Shown: piece after piece, positions 24,680 to 31,986 of the stretch
Numbering within the stretch: the stretch's first letter is position 1
Layout of the letters: every line of letters starts with the position of its first letter
NCBI GenBank assembly: GCA_947381945.1
Contig: CANCXM010000004.1
Span: 93,176-134,440, forward strand
DNA from: an uncultured Muribaculaceae bacterium
Lineage (GTDB): Bacteria > Bacteroidota > Bacteroidia > Bacteroidales > Muribaculaceae
Length of the DNA stretch: 41,265 bases
Direction of reading: 5' to 3'
Position numbers and translations under genes: made by a program
The notes under the pieces: generated by a model
Database searches by the model: none
What the model was told of the DNA's origin: nothing
Seen by the model: the letters and a program-made list of their open reading frames with translations, nothing else

Positions 24680-25717
24680 ATGAAACCGATTTTAGCAATC
24701 ACAATGGGCGATCCGGCCGGTATCGGTCCCGAAATCGTTGTCCGCGCCCTCAGCCATAAGGAAACATACGAGAAATGCCGCCCCATCGTCACAGGCGACG
24801 CAGCTGTGATGCGCGAGGCTGTCAAACTCCTCGGATTTGACTTCAAAATCAACGCTGTCGACAAGGTGAGCGACGCGAAGTTTGAGTACGGCACAATCGA
24901 CGTGTTTGACCTCAAATGTGTCGACATGTCGACCTTCCGCTTCGGAGAGGTGCAGCCTCAGTGCGGCAACGCTGCCTTCGTCAGCATCAAGAAGGCCATC
25001 GAGCTTGCCATGGCCAATGAGGTAGACGGAACCGTCACAGCTCCGCTCAACAAGGAAGCCCTCAACCTTGCCGGACACCACTACGACGGCCACACAGAGC
25101 TTTATGCAACCTTCACCAACACGAAGAAGTATGCCATGATGCTCGCCGACGAGAATATCCGTGTCATCCACGTCTCGACCCACGTCCCCCTGCGCAAGGC
25201 TTGCGACCTCGTGAAGAAACAGCGCATCATCGAAGTGACTGAACTCATCGCCGATGCCTGCAAGCAGTTCGGAATTGAGAATCCCCTCATCGGTATCGCA
25301 GGACTCAACCCCCACAGCAGCGAGAACGGCATGTTCGGCTACGAGGAAGCCGAGGAAATCATCCCGGCTATCGAGGAGCTGAAATCACGCGGTTTCAACG
25401 TAGACGGACCCGTTCCCCCGGATTCAATCTTTGCGAAAGCGAAGTGCGGAAAGTATGACGGCTGCGTGGCCATGTATCACGACCAAGGCCATATCCCCCT
25501 GAAGGTCTGCGCCTTCAACTGGAACAAGGAGACAGGCAAGATGGAAAGCGCCAACGGCGTGAACATCACCCTCGGTCTTCCTATCATCCGCGTCAGTGTG
25601 GACCACGGCACCGCCTTTGACGTTGCCGGAAAGGGAATTGCAAGCGATGATGCCATGGTGCTCAGCATCGACTACGCGACACGCATGGCGAAATACCGTT
25701 TAGGCATAAAGGAATAA
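24680..25717 (+). CDS. pdxA2: PdxA-family dehydrogenase, PdxA2-like (4-phospho-acid-sugar dehydrogenase)
   Basis: This 345-residue NAD-dependent, metal-dependent dehydrogenase starts LAITMGDPAGIGPEI. Metal and substrate segments are GHTELYA, GLNPHSSENGMFG, YHDQGHIPLK and SVDHGTAFDVAGKG. True PdxA acts on 4-phosphohydroxythreonine in vitamin B6 synthesis. PdxA2 paralogues beside DUF1537 kinases oxidise and decarboxylate 4-phospho-D-threonate or -erythronate to dihydroxyacetone phosphate. The next gene is such a kinase, overlapping this stop by one nucleotide, so PdxA2 is the better call. No other B6 gene is near. Confidence 0.88.
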   Translation: MKPILAITMGDPAGIGPEIVVRALSHKETYEKCRPIVTGDAAVMREAVKLLGFDFKINAVDKVSDAKFEYGTIDVFDLKCVDMSTFRFGEVQPQCGNAAFVSIKKAIELAMANEVDGTVTAPLNKEALNLAGHHYDGHTELYATFTNTKKYAMMLADENIRVIHVSTHVPLRKACDLVKKQRIIEVTELIADACKQFGIENPLIGIAGLNPHSSENGMFGYEEAEEIIPAIEELKSRGFNVDGPVPPDSIFAKAKCGKYDGCVAMYHDQGHIPLKVCAFNWNKETGKMESANGVNITLGLPIIRVSVDHGTAFDVAGKGIASDDAMVLSIDYATRMAKYRLGIKE

Positions 25718-26793
25718 TGATTGCCGTTATTGCCGACGACATCACAGGAGCAGCCGAGATGGCGGGCATTGCCCACCGTCTCGGCCTTCGTGTGAAACTG
25801 ACCGTGGAACCCGCAGAGGCTCCCGGTTGCGATGTGATTGTAGTGGCCACCGACACCCGCTCGATGGGCGAAAGCGAGGCTGCGGCTGAATCCCGCCGTG
25901 TTGCCTCCGCACTCGCCTCAATGCCGGATGTGGCGCATATCTTCAAAAAGACCGACTCAGCCCTGCGGGGCCATGTCGTGGCCGAGCTGGAGGCTATCAT
26001 CAGCGCCACGCCCTACACCAAGGCCCTATATATTCCTGCCAATCCCTCCAAAGGGAGAATCATCCGCGATGGTGTCTATTATGTCGGTGACAAGCCGATT
26101 CATGAGACAGACTTCTCATTCGACCCGGAATTTCCGGCCTTCTCGTCGAAGATGGCTGAGCGGTTTCCGGAATGCGAAGTCAAGGGGATTGAATACGCCG
26201 ACGCCGTAAGCGAGGATGATATGGTCCATGCCGTCTCTTCTGCCGGCAACAGCACAATACTTGCAGGAGCAGCCGACCTCTTCACTGCATTTCTGAAGCA
26301 TCATCTTCCGGTCGACGGAGCAAGGGAGACAGAAACGTTCACGCTCGACACCACCGACACCCTGATTGTCTGTGGCAGCACTCAGAGCAAACCAATCGAC
26401 TGCGGCATAGCTACCCTCTACATGCCCACCACACTTTACGACGGCGAAACGACTGCCGACAGTTGGGCAGATGAACTTGAAAAGGAATATGACCTCCGAC
26501 ACTCCCTCATCCTCGCCATACGCGACCGTCACCGCACGGGCAAGGAAATTGCCGTGCATCTGAGGGAAACCACAGGCCACATTGTCCGACGGCTTGTAGG
26601 CCACCATGCACCCTCCGAACTGGTCATCGAAGGGGGAGCGACAGCCTACGCAATCCTCCGGAAATTGGGGTGGGAGTCTTTCACCATAACCCATGAGATT
26701 GCCCCCGGCGTAATCCGTATGAGAAGCGACAATGGCACCCACATCACCATGAAACCGGGAAGCTATCCCTGGGGCGGACTGTTCGCATCGTGA
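25717..26793 (+). CDS. Four-carbon acid sugar kinase (DUF1537 family)
   Basis: This 358-residue ATP-dependent kinase would phosphorylate a four-carbon sugar acid such as D-threonate or D-erythronate. The N-terminal domain has IAVIADDITGAAEMA, KKTDSALRGHV and PANPSKGRIIRDG. The C-terminal nucleotide-binding domain contains VIEGGATAYAILRKLG and ends PGSYPWGGLFA. It is somewhat shorter than the common 400-430 residues, with reduction in the middle, but both conserved ends are intact. It is last in the operon, with a one-base stop/start overlap after pdxA2. The pair matches the characterised D-threonate pathway; the exact sugar acid is inferred. Confidence 0.9.
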   Translation: MIAVIADDITGAAEMAGIAHRLGLRVKLTVEPAEAPGCDVIVVATDTRSMGESEAAAESRRVASALASMPDVAHIFKKTDSALRGHVVAELEAIISATPYTKALYIPANPSKGRIIRDGVYYVGDKPIHETDFSFDPEFPAFSSKMAERFPECEVKGIEYADAVSEDDMVHAVSSAGNSTILAGAADLFTAFLKHHLPVDGARETETFTLDTTDTLIVCGSTQSKPIDCGIATLYMPTTLYDGETTADSWADELEKEYDLRHSLILAIRDRHRTGKEIAVHLRETTGHIVRRLVGHHAPSELVIEGGATAYAILRKLGWESFTITHEIAPGVIRMRSDNGTHITMKPGSYPWGGLFAS

Positions 26794-26831
26794 CCTAATC
26801 ATAGACATATACACCACTGAATCAATCTGAC

Positions 26832-27611
26832 ATGTTTATCCTCATAGCCGAATCAAAGACAATGACACCTTGCGGCAACGCTATAGGCCAGGCGAACTAT
26901 ACGGCTTGCCGTCCGTTGCTGGAATCCGATGCCGATGCAATCATGGAAACCGTCCGCTCCTTGAGCGCTGACCAACTCGTGGCGACTGTCAAAATCAGTC
27001 TGCCGATGGTTAGGAAGTTGCAGCAGATGGCCTACGAGTTTCCAAACAAGGCTGTCGGGAGCCGTGCCATCGAGGCTTTCACCGGTGTGGTGTTCAAGGC
27101 GTTCGACTATGCGTCGCTTGACGAGGAAGCTCGTCGGAACACAACCGGATGCGTAAGACTCCTTTCATCGCTCTACGGCTGGTTGCGTCCGGATGACATC
27201 GTGAAAGCCTATAGGATGGATTTCACAACCCCGCTTGCACCCGGAGGGAAAGCACTTGCGACATATTGGCGCGACAAGGTGACCGAATGTCTCCTGAAAG
27301 AAATAGCGACGGGAGGACATGAGGATGTTTTGAACCTCCTCCCCGGTGATGCCGCCAAGTGTATAGACTGGAAGGCCGTGGGCAAATCGGCGAAAGTGTG
27401 GAAAGCTGATTTCCGGGAGCTCCTGCCCGGAGGGACGACCCGGACTCCGAATTCGGGCAAGCTGAAAACCCTCCGCGGAGAGTTGCTCCGACTGATTGTC
27501 ACTTCCGGTATCAATTCCGCATCCGACCTCCTCTCGCTCCACGGGGAGCATTTCGTCAGCGCGGACACTGCCTCATCCGATGGGAATATCGAATTCCATA
27601 CAATAGGCTGA
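26832..27611 (+). CDS. yaaA: YaaA family peroxide-stress protein
   Basis: This is a 259-residue protein of the DUF328/YaaA family. Typical features are the start MFILIAESKTM, AIEAFTGVVFKAFDY, RLLSSLYGWLRPDDIVKAYRMDF and TYWRDKVTECL. In E. coli YaaA lowers intracellular free iron during hydrogen peroxide stress, and family members bind DNA. The length equals that of the family (about 258). It begins 38 nt after the kinase stop, so read-through transcription is possible, but it is functionally unrelated to the operon. Confidence 0.92.
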   Translation: MFILIAESKTMTPCGNAIGQANYTACRPLLESDADAIMETVRSLSADQLVATVKISLPMVRKLQQMAYEFPNKAVGSRAIEAFTGVVFKAFDYASLDEEARRNTTGCVRLLSSLYGWLRPDDIVKAYRMDFTTPLAPGGKALATYWRDKVTECLLKEIATGGHEDVLNLLPGDAAKCIDWKAVGKSAKVWKADFRELLPGGTTRTPNSGKLKTLRGELLRLIVTSGINSASDLLSLHGEHFVSADTASSDGNIEFHTIG

Positions 27612-27655
27612 TTCCAAATCCGGAATCAAAAGCGGATTTGACATCCGCAATCTTA
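27610..27655 (+). terminator. Possible terminator hairpins after yaaA
   Basis: GATTCC/GGAATC (27610-27627) is followed by GCGGAT-TTGAC-ATCCGC (27632-27648), then AATCTTAATTT. The T-run is weak. Confidence 0.4.
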
Positions 27656-27674
27656 ATTTCGCATTGTTATGTGA

Positions 27675-27704
27675 TTGATTATCAAAATAAAAATCATATC
27701 TTTG
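27675..27704 (+). promoter_or_regulatory. Promoter of the RhuM-Fic gene, predicting a leaderless transcript
   Basis: TTG (27675-27677) and TATCTTTG (27697-27704) are 19 nt apart. The start codon at 27709 is only 5 nt after the -7 box, so transcription should begin at or next to the ATG. Confidence 0.65.
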
Positions 27705-27708
27705 CGAA

Positions 27709-28689
27709 ATGGAAGGATACAACAACTCTCAACTCGTAATTTATCAGTCGCAGGACGGCTGTGTAAGCGTGGATGTAAAGGTTCACGATGAATCCGTATG
27801 GCTAAACCGCAATCAGATAGCTGAGCTGTTTGATCGCGATGTAAAGACAATCGGTAAGCATATTAATAATGCCCTTAAAGAAGAATTGGCAGGAATTCCA
27901 GTTGTCGCAAAATTTGCGACAACTGCATCTGACGGGAAAACATATCAGGTAGAGCACTATAATATTGAAATGGTGACCTCTATCGGATACCGTGTAAAAA
28001 GCAAACGTGGTGTTGAATTCCGCATCTGGGCTAACAAGGTATTGAAACAATACCTTCTCAACGGCTATGCCGTCAACGAGCGCATTGCCTCGCAGAAATT
28101 CGACGAGCTGAGCCAATTGGTGAAAGTCCTTGGCCGGACAATCAGGAATCAGGAAAAACTGACCGACGACAGCCGCTCCCTCCTTGAAGTGGTGGTCGAC
28201 TACACATACGCTCTCGACACTCTTGACCGCTATGACTATCAGGAGCTTAAAATCGAGGACACAACCGGAAAAGAGGAGTTTCACGCCACTTACGAGAATG
28301 CAATGGAGGTAATCCGCGAACTTCATGAGAAATTCGGCGGAAGCTCCCTGTTCGGAAATGAAAAAGACGACTCCTTCAAAAGCTCCATCGGGCAGATTTA
28401 CCAGACTTTCGGTGGCGTTGACCTCTACCCCTCTGTCGAGGAAAAGGCGGCCATGCTGCTCTATCTGGTAACCAAAAACCATTCATTCAGCGACGGCAAC
28501 AAACGCATTGCCGCCACGCTCTTCCTATGGTTCTTGAACGGAAACGGCATCCTCTACAACGAGGACGGCACAAAGCGAATCGCCGACAATACCCTCGTTG
28601 CCCTTACCCTAATGATTGCCGAAAGCCGCACTGAGGAAAAGGATACGATGGTTAAGGTCGTGGTAAACCTCATCAATAAGAATAACTGA
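27709..28689 (+). CDS. RhuM-type N-terminus fused to Fic/DOC domain
   Basis: This is a 326-residue cytoplasmic protein. Residues about 5-150 are the RhuM-type domain (VWLNRNQIAELFDRDVKTIGKHI, a putative winged-helix DNA-binding part, then VEFRIWANKVLKQYLLNGYAVN). Residues about 190-320 are a Fic fold with active-site loop HSFSDGNKR (258-266), close to HPFxxGNxR. Pro is replaced by Ser, but the catalytic His, Asn and Arg are kept. Fic enzymes transfer AMP or another nucleotide moiety onto proteins. No separate antitoxin gene is adjacent. An inhibitory helix may be internal. This arrangement is common in gut bacteria and often linked to phage or toxin functions; the target is unknown. Confidence 0.9.
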   Translation: MEGYNNSQLVIYQSQDGCVSVDVKVHDESVWLNRNQIAELFDRDVKTIGKHINNALKEELAGIPVVAKFATTASDGKTYQVEHYNIEMVTSIGYRVKSKRGVEFRIWANKVLKQYLLNGYAVNERIASQKFDELSQLVKVLGRTIRNQEKLTDDSRSLLEVVVDYTYALDTLDRYDYQELKIEDTTGKEEFHATYENAMEVIRELHEKFGGSSLFGNEKDDSFKSSIGQIYQTFGGVDLYPSVEEKAAMLLYLVTKNHSFSDGNKRIAATLFLWFLNGNGILYNEDGTKRIADNTLVALTLMIAESRTEEKDTMVKVVVNLINKNN

Positions 28690-28714
28690 GAAAGTCTTTA
28701 GAGGGCGTAACAAA

Positions 28715-28791
28715 TCACACTGTTCCTCCTTTGGTGCCTGTCTTAATGCATTTCACACTTTCCCTCCTCCGGAGCCTATCTTAGCCCATTT
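28715..28791. repeat. Imperfect tandem duplication of the 3' end of a minus-strand gene
   Basis: 28753-28791 (last 13 codons, including the stop, of the minus-strand gene) is echoed by 28715-28752 at about 38-nt period. TCACACT, CCTCCT, GCCT, TCTTA and CATTT match in order. The outer copy lies beyond the stop codon. Confidence 0.6.
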
Positions 28792-29325
28792 ACGCTTCGG
28801 AGAGCGCGACATCGCGCGACGCTGACGGCGCGACAGCCCGGCTGTCTCCGGGCACGCGGGAGAATCCTCATCGCGTGAAAACTGCACCGCCGGATTCTCT
28901 ATATCCGGTTGATTTGCGGGCATATATCTTTGTATTTCTACACCGGACATATCATCCGGAATAACAGCGTTTTCCATCGTTTTTTTCTTTCGTGCTGCAC
29001 GCGCTTTTGCTGCTTTCGACCGCTCAATTGCCCGGTCGATTTCCGGCTTCACAAGAGCGAAAATGAGGCTACATTCGATTGGCCGCCAATCAAGATCGGC
29101 CTCACCCATAGCAAGATATGTATCAATCAGTGCAAGTGCGGACTTGCACACTTCCTTGCCGTTCGGAAGACAAGCGCAGCTATCGGTGACGCGCTGACGG
29201 ATAGCTGCATAGAATTTTTTGGAAACCGGAAGCGGAGGCAGTTTACAGATTGCCGAAGTGGCTGCACCATTGGTAATTGACCTTGATTTTTCGCCGGTGG
29301 AGCTCAGAGGAGATGTCTTTTTCAT
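28753..29325 (-). CDS. Hypothetical basic protein
   Basis: I do not recognise this 190-residue protein with confidence. It has a low-complexity N-terminus, then a central segment (about 55-105) with ALALIDTYLAMG, IFALVKPEIDRAIERSK and a lysine/arginine/alanine-rich helix. The second half is polar and ends in a basic tail (LSRRQRRAMSRS, then KRKWAK). The KPEIDRAIER phrase recalls small phage or plasmid replication-associated proteins, which is only a resemblance. There is no signal peptide or membrane segment. Its promoter lies in a perfect 14-bp palindrome (29335-29369). It converges on the Fic gene. Nucleic-acid binding is a guess from charge. Confidence 0.6.
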   Translation of the reverse strand: MKKTSPLSSTGEKSRSITNGAATSAICKLPPLPVSKKFYAAIRQRVTDSCACLPNGKEVCKSALALIDTYLAMGEADLDWRPIECSLIFALVKPEIDRAIERSKAAKARAARKKKTMENAVIPDDMSGVEIQRYMPANQPDIENPAVQFSRDEDSPACPETAGLSRRQRRAMSRSPKRKWAKIGSGGGKV

Positions 29326-29334
29326 GATAGTGGT

Positions 29335-29369
29335 CGGATATTAATTTTTTGACACAAAATTAATATCCG
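29335..29369 (-). promoter_or_regulatory. Perfect palindrome overlapping the -7 box of the hypothetical gene
   Basis: CGGATATTAATTTT (29335-29348) and AAAATTAATATCCG (29356-29369) are exact inverted repeats with a 7-nt spacer. On the minus strand TAATTTTG (29355-29362) is a -7 box. The palindrome therefore covers about -21 to +13, an ideal repressor operator. It could also fold in the 5' leader. Confidence 0.7.
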
Positions 29370-29485
29370 AAATCTCCGGAAAGGTGCGATAATGCAAAGG
29401 ACTGATAAAAATTTTGTAACTTCGCAGCCCTATCAACCATTCTAAAAACTTGCCCATCATACACCCCTCAAAAAAAGAGAAATCC

Positions 29486-30229
29486 ATGATTAAAGCAGCA
29501 GACATAGAAGCTACATTGCTGAGCATGGCGGATGAACGTCAGGCCCGACAACTGTTGAGATTTTTCAAAACCGGTCCGGGTGAATACGGCGAGGGTGACA
29601 AATTCATCGGTCTGCGCAATCCACAAGTACGCATGGTGGTGAAAGAAGCATGGAAGGAAACTCCGCTTCCGGAAGCGGCCCAACTCGCGATGTCACCTCT
29701 CCATGAAGTGCGTCTGTGCGGACTTCTGATAATGGTGGAGCAATATCTGAAAGCCATGAAAAAGGACGACACGGAGGCTTTGAGCCGGATTTTCGAATCA
29801 TATCTTGCACTGCATCCGTATATCAACAACTGGGACCTTGTCGACCTCTCGGCGATAAAGATTGTAGGCAATCATGAGGTCATGAATCCGGAACTCACCC
29901 TGATGGACGAGTGGATAAAACCGGATGGCCACACCCTCTGGCAACAGCGCATCGCCATGGTCAGCACATGGATGCTCACCCGCAAAGGCCATATTGACAA
30001 ATGCCTCGGAAGAGCTGGATTCCTGCTGTCGAGTCCCCATGACCTCTTGCACAAAGCCGCGGGTTGGATGCTTCGAGAAGTGTGGAAGAAGGGTTATCGG
30101 CGTGAGTTGCGCGCTTTTCTTGATGAGAATGTGGCCCGTATGCCTTCAATCATGCTCAGCTACGCCTGTGAACAGATGGCCACAGACGAACGCCACGAAT
30201 GGCAATCAAGGCGAAAAAGCGGGCGCTAA
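29486..30229 (+). CDS. DNA alkylation repair protein (AlkD-like HEAT repeat)
   Basis: This is a 247-residue protein from the ATG at 29486, which follows an A-rich stretch; an in-frame TTG at 29450 is less likely. It is an all-helical AlkD/AlkC superfamily protein: FFKTGPGEYGEGDKFIGLRNPQVR near the N-terminus, then WDLVDLSA, RKGHIDKCLG and LLHKAAGWMLREVWKKG. Family members are DNA glycosylases excising 3-methyladenine and 7-methylguanine, or structural DNA binders. The conserved Trp and Asp in WDLVD are the positions linked to AlkD catalysis. TAACTTCG (29417-29424) could be its -7 box. Confidence 0.9.
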   Translation: MIKAADIEATLLSMADERQARQLLRFFKTGPGEYGEGDKFIGLRNPQVRMVVKEAWKETPLPEAAQLAMSPLHEVRLCGLLIMVEQYLKAMKKDDTEALSRIFESYLALHPYINNWDLVDLSAIKIVGNHEVMNPELTLMDEWIKPDGHTLWQQRIAMVSTWMLTRKGHIDKCLGRAGFLLSSPHDLLHKAAGWMLREVWKKGYRRELRAFLDENVARMPSIMLSYACEQMATDERHEWQSRRKSGR

Positions 30230-30328
30230 ATACCTCTACGGAGGGAGCAACCTTCTCAACCTACCGGCGGGGGTTGACGTTTATAGTAATGACACGCACA
30301 CTATAATCCTTATCCCAACTTCTCAATC

Positions 30329-30769
30329 ATGGCCTTCTCACGGAAATATTTCCTCGACAATATCAATCGGTTCAAAGATGCCTACGACCGCACTGCCCTC
30401 ATGGACAAACTCAAAAAATATGGGCGCAAGGCGGGGTTGAAGGTAGTCTACGGTGTGTTGATTCTCTACTATGCCTCGCTTGACAAGTCCATTCCATTCA
30501 AGGACAGGATGATGATAATGGCCGCATTGGGATATTTCGTGGTGCCGCTCGACATCATTCCCGATGCGCTTTTCGGTGGCTTTGTAGATGACATGGCCGC
30601 ACTGACATTCGTCCTGAAAACCGTGTGGCACAATCTTACTCCTTCCGTCTTCGACCGTGCCCGCACGAAACTTGAGGAATGGTTCGGCCCCGTCACTCAG
30701 GCCGATACCACAATCCCGGGAATGGAGGATGCCGCCACTGCCACAGGTATGGAGGAGAATGGACTGTGA
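30329..30769 (+). CDS. DUF1232 (YkvA-type) membrane protein
   Basis: This is a 146-residue protein. The family segment MAALGYFVVPLDIIPDALFGGFVDDMAAL covers about residues 69-97. An earlier helix (VVYGVLILYYAS) may also insert in the membrane. The polar ends are probably cytoplasmic. The function of the family is unknown. It begins 99 nt after the AlkD-like gene with no obvious promoter between, so co-transcription is possible. Confidence 0.87.
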   Translation: MAFSRKYFLDNINRFKDAYDRTALMDKLKKYGRKAGLKVVYGVLILYYASLDKSIPFKDRMMIMAALGYFVVPLDIIPDALFGGFVDDMAALTFVLKTVWHNLTPSVFDRARTKLEEWFGPVTQADTTIPGMEDAATATGMEENGL

Positions 30770-30895
30770 TCAAAAGTGATTAAACGAGGAAAACTGCATC
30801 ATTGTGAAAATGACATAGTATCATTAATCAGGTGAAATATTAAAAATTGGTACATATCTATGTGAAAATGTATAATGCATACCGGAGTTGCATTG

Positions 30896-30903
30896 TAATT
30901 TTG
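30896..30903 (+). promoter_or_regulatory. -7 box of the CMD-cupin gene
   Basis: TAATTTTG lies 33 nt before the ATG. No clear -33 TTTG is present. TGTGAAAATG occurs twice upstream (30803 and 30861) and may be a regulator site. Confidence 0.55.
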
Positions 30904-30936
30904 CATTGAAGAAATCACCAATCAACCGCCTCTCCA

Positions 30937-31785
30937 ATGAGACACTCAGCATTCATCTTGACATTACTCACCACAGCAATCATGGCACACTCCCAGAATC
31001 CTACCCGCCTCACCGACAAACCGTCGGACATTCGTCAGACCGCCGGAAGGGCACAGCTCGGCGACTTCGCGCCCAAATTCGCACAACTCAACGACGATGT
31101 CCTCTTCGGAGAGGTCTGGAGCCGCACCGACCGCCTCTCGCTCCGCGACCGCAGCATCGTCACCGTCACCTCACTCGTGAGCAGCGGCATCATAGACTCA
31201 TCGCTCACCTACCATCTTCAAGAAGCGAAAAAGAACGGCGTGACGCGCACTGAAATCGCTGAAATCCTTACCCAAGTGGCCTTCTATGCCGGATGGCCCA
31301 AAGCATGGGGTGCGTTCCGTCAAGCCACTGAGGTATGGAAGGAGGACAATGACGCAACCGACGCGCGCCGTAAATTCGAGCAGGAGATGATATTTCCCAT
31401 CGGTTCGCCTAACGATGCCTACGCGCAGTATTTCATCGGTCAGAGCTATCTCGCGCCCATATCATCGGAGCAGATTGGCATAGCCAACGTGACTTTCGAA
31501 CCCGGTTGCCGCAATAACTGGCATATCCACCACGCCACAGAAGGGGGCGGTCAGTTGCTTGTCTGCGTGGCCGGTGAGGGATGGTATCAGGAATGGGGAA
31601 AACCTGCGCGCAAACTCCGTCCCGGAGATGTCGTAAACATCCCTGCCAACGTCAAGCATTGGCACGGCGCGACTGCCGACAGTTGGTTTGCACACCTCGC
31701 AATGTCGGTCGACGGCAAAGACACCTCCAATGAATGGCTCGAACCGGTCACGGATGATGCCTACAGCAAGCTTTCCGAGGAATAA
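30937..31785 (+). CDS. Exported carboxymuconolactone decarboxylase-cupin fusion protein
   Basis: This 282-residue protein has a probable signal peptide (MRHSAFILTLLTTAIMAHSQ). Residues about 45-130 are a carboxymuconolactone decarboxylase-like helical domain (RDRSIVTVTSLVSSG, GVTRTEIAEILTQVAFYAGWPKA) without the AhpD-type CxxC pair. Residues about 165-265 are a cupin, with metal-site histidines in NWHIHHATEGGGQ, the second motif LRPGDVVNIPANVKHWHG, and a late HLAM. Such fusions are frequent in gut Bacteroidales, usually without known substrate. Its 3' end faces element C and the TonB gene. Confidence 0.87.
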   Translation: MRHSAFILTLLTTAIMAHSQNPTRLTDKPSDIRQTAGRAQLGDFAPKFAQLNDDVLFGEVWSRTDRLSLRDRSIVTVTSLVSSGIIDSSLTYHLQEAKKNGVTRTEIAEILTQVAFYAGWPKAWGAFRQATEVWKEDNDATDARRKFEQEMIFPIGSPNDAYAQYFIGQSYLAPISSEQIGIANVTFEPGCRNNWHIHHATEGGGQLLVCVAGEGWYQEWGKPARKLRPGDVVNIPANVKHWHGATADSWFAHLAMSVDGKDTSNEWLEPVTDDAYSKLSEE

Positions 31786-31789
31786 GCAA

Positions 31790-31959
31790 GATACATAAGA
31801 ACACAAGGGCATAAGAAACAGAAGTTATAATTGTCAATTATCTGCTATACAGCGTATTTGTCATAAAAATACTCAGTAGTCCCTATAGGTCATGATAATT
31901 GACAACCATATAGGCAATATACTTCTTCTGTTTCTTATGCTCTTGTGTTCTTATGTATC
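31790..31959. repeat. Long intergenic inverted repeat, element C
   Basis: The core arms lie at 31793-31824 and 31925-31956 with a 100-nt loop. The words read inward are ACATAAG, ACACAAG, CATAAG and ACAGAAG in both arms, with spacers of 1, 2 and 2 nt. One spacer base differs. A second, nested stem TTGTCAATTATC (31831-31842)/GATAATTGACAA (31894-31905) is perfect. It lies between two converging genes, starting 5 nt after the cupin stop, and could act as a two-way terminator. Confidence 0.88.
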
Positions 31960-31986
31960 CCTCGTCCTCTTACGGGGGCAAATTGC

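Noticed and set aside
24680..25717. Calling this gene pdxA for vitamin B6 synthesis
   Set aside because: It overlaps a DUF1537 kinase gene and no other B6 gene is near. The PdxA2 catabolic paralogue fits better.
30274..30309. TTGACG and TATAAT upstream of the DUF1232 gene as a sigma-70 promoter
   Set aside because: The spacing is 22 nt and this phylum uses the TTTG/TAnnTTTG consensus instead.
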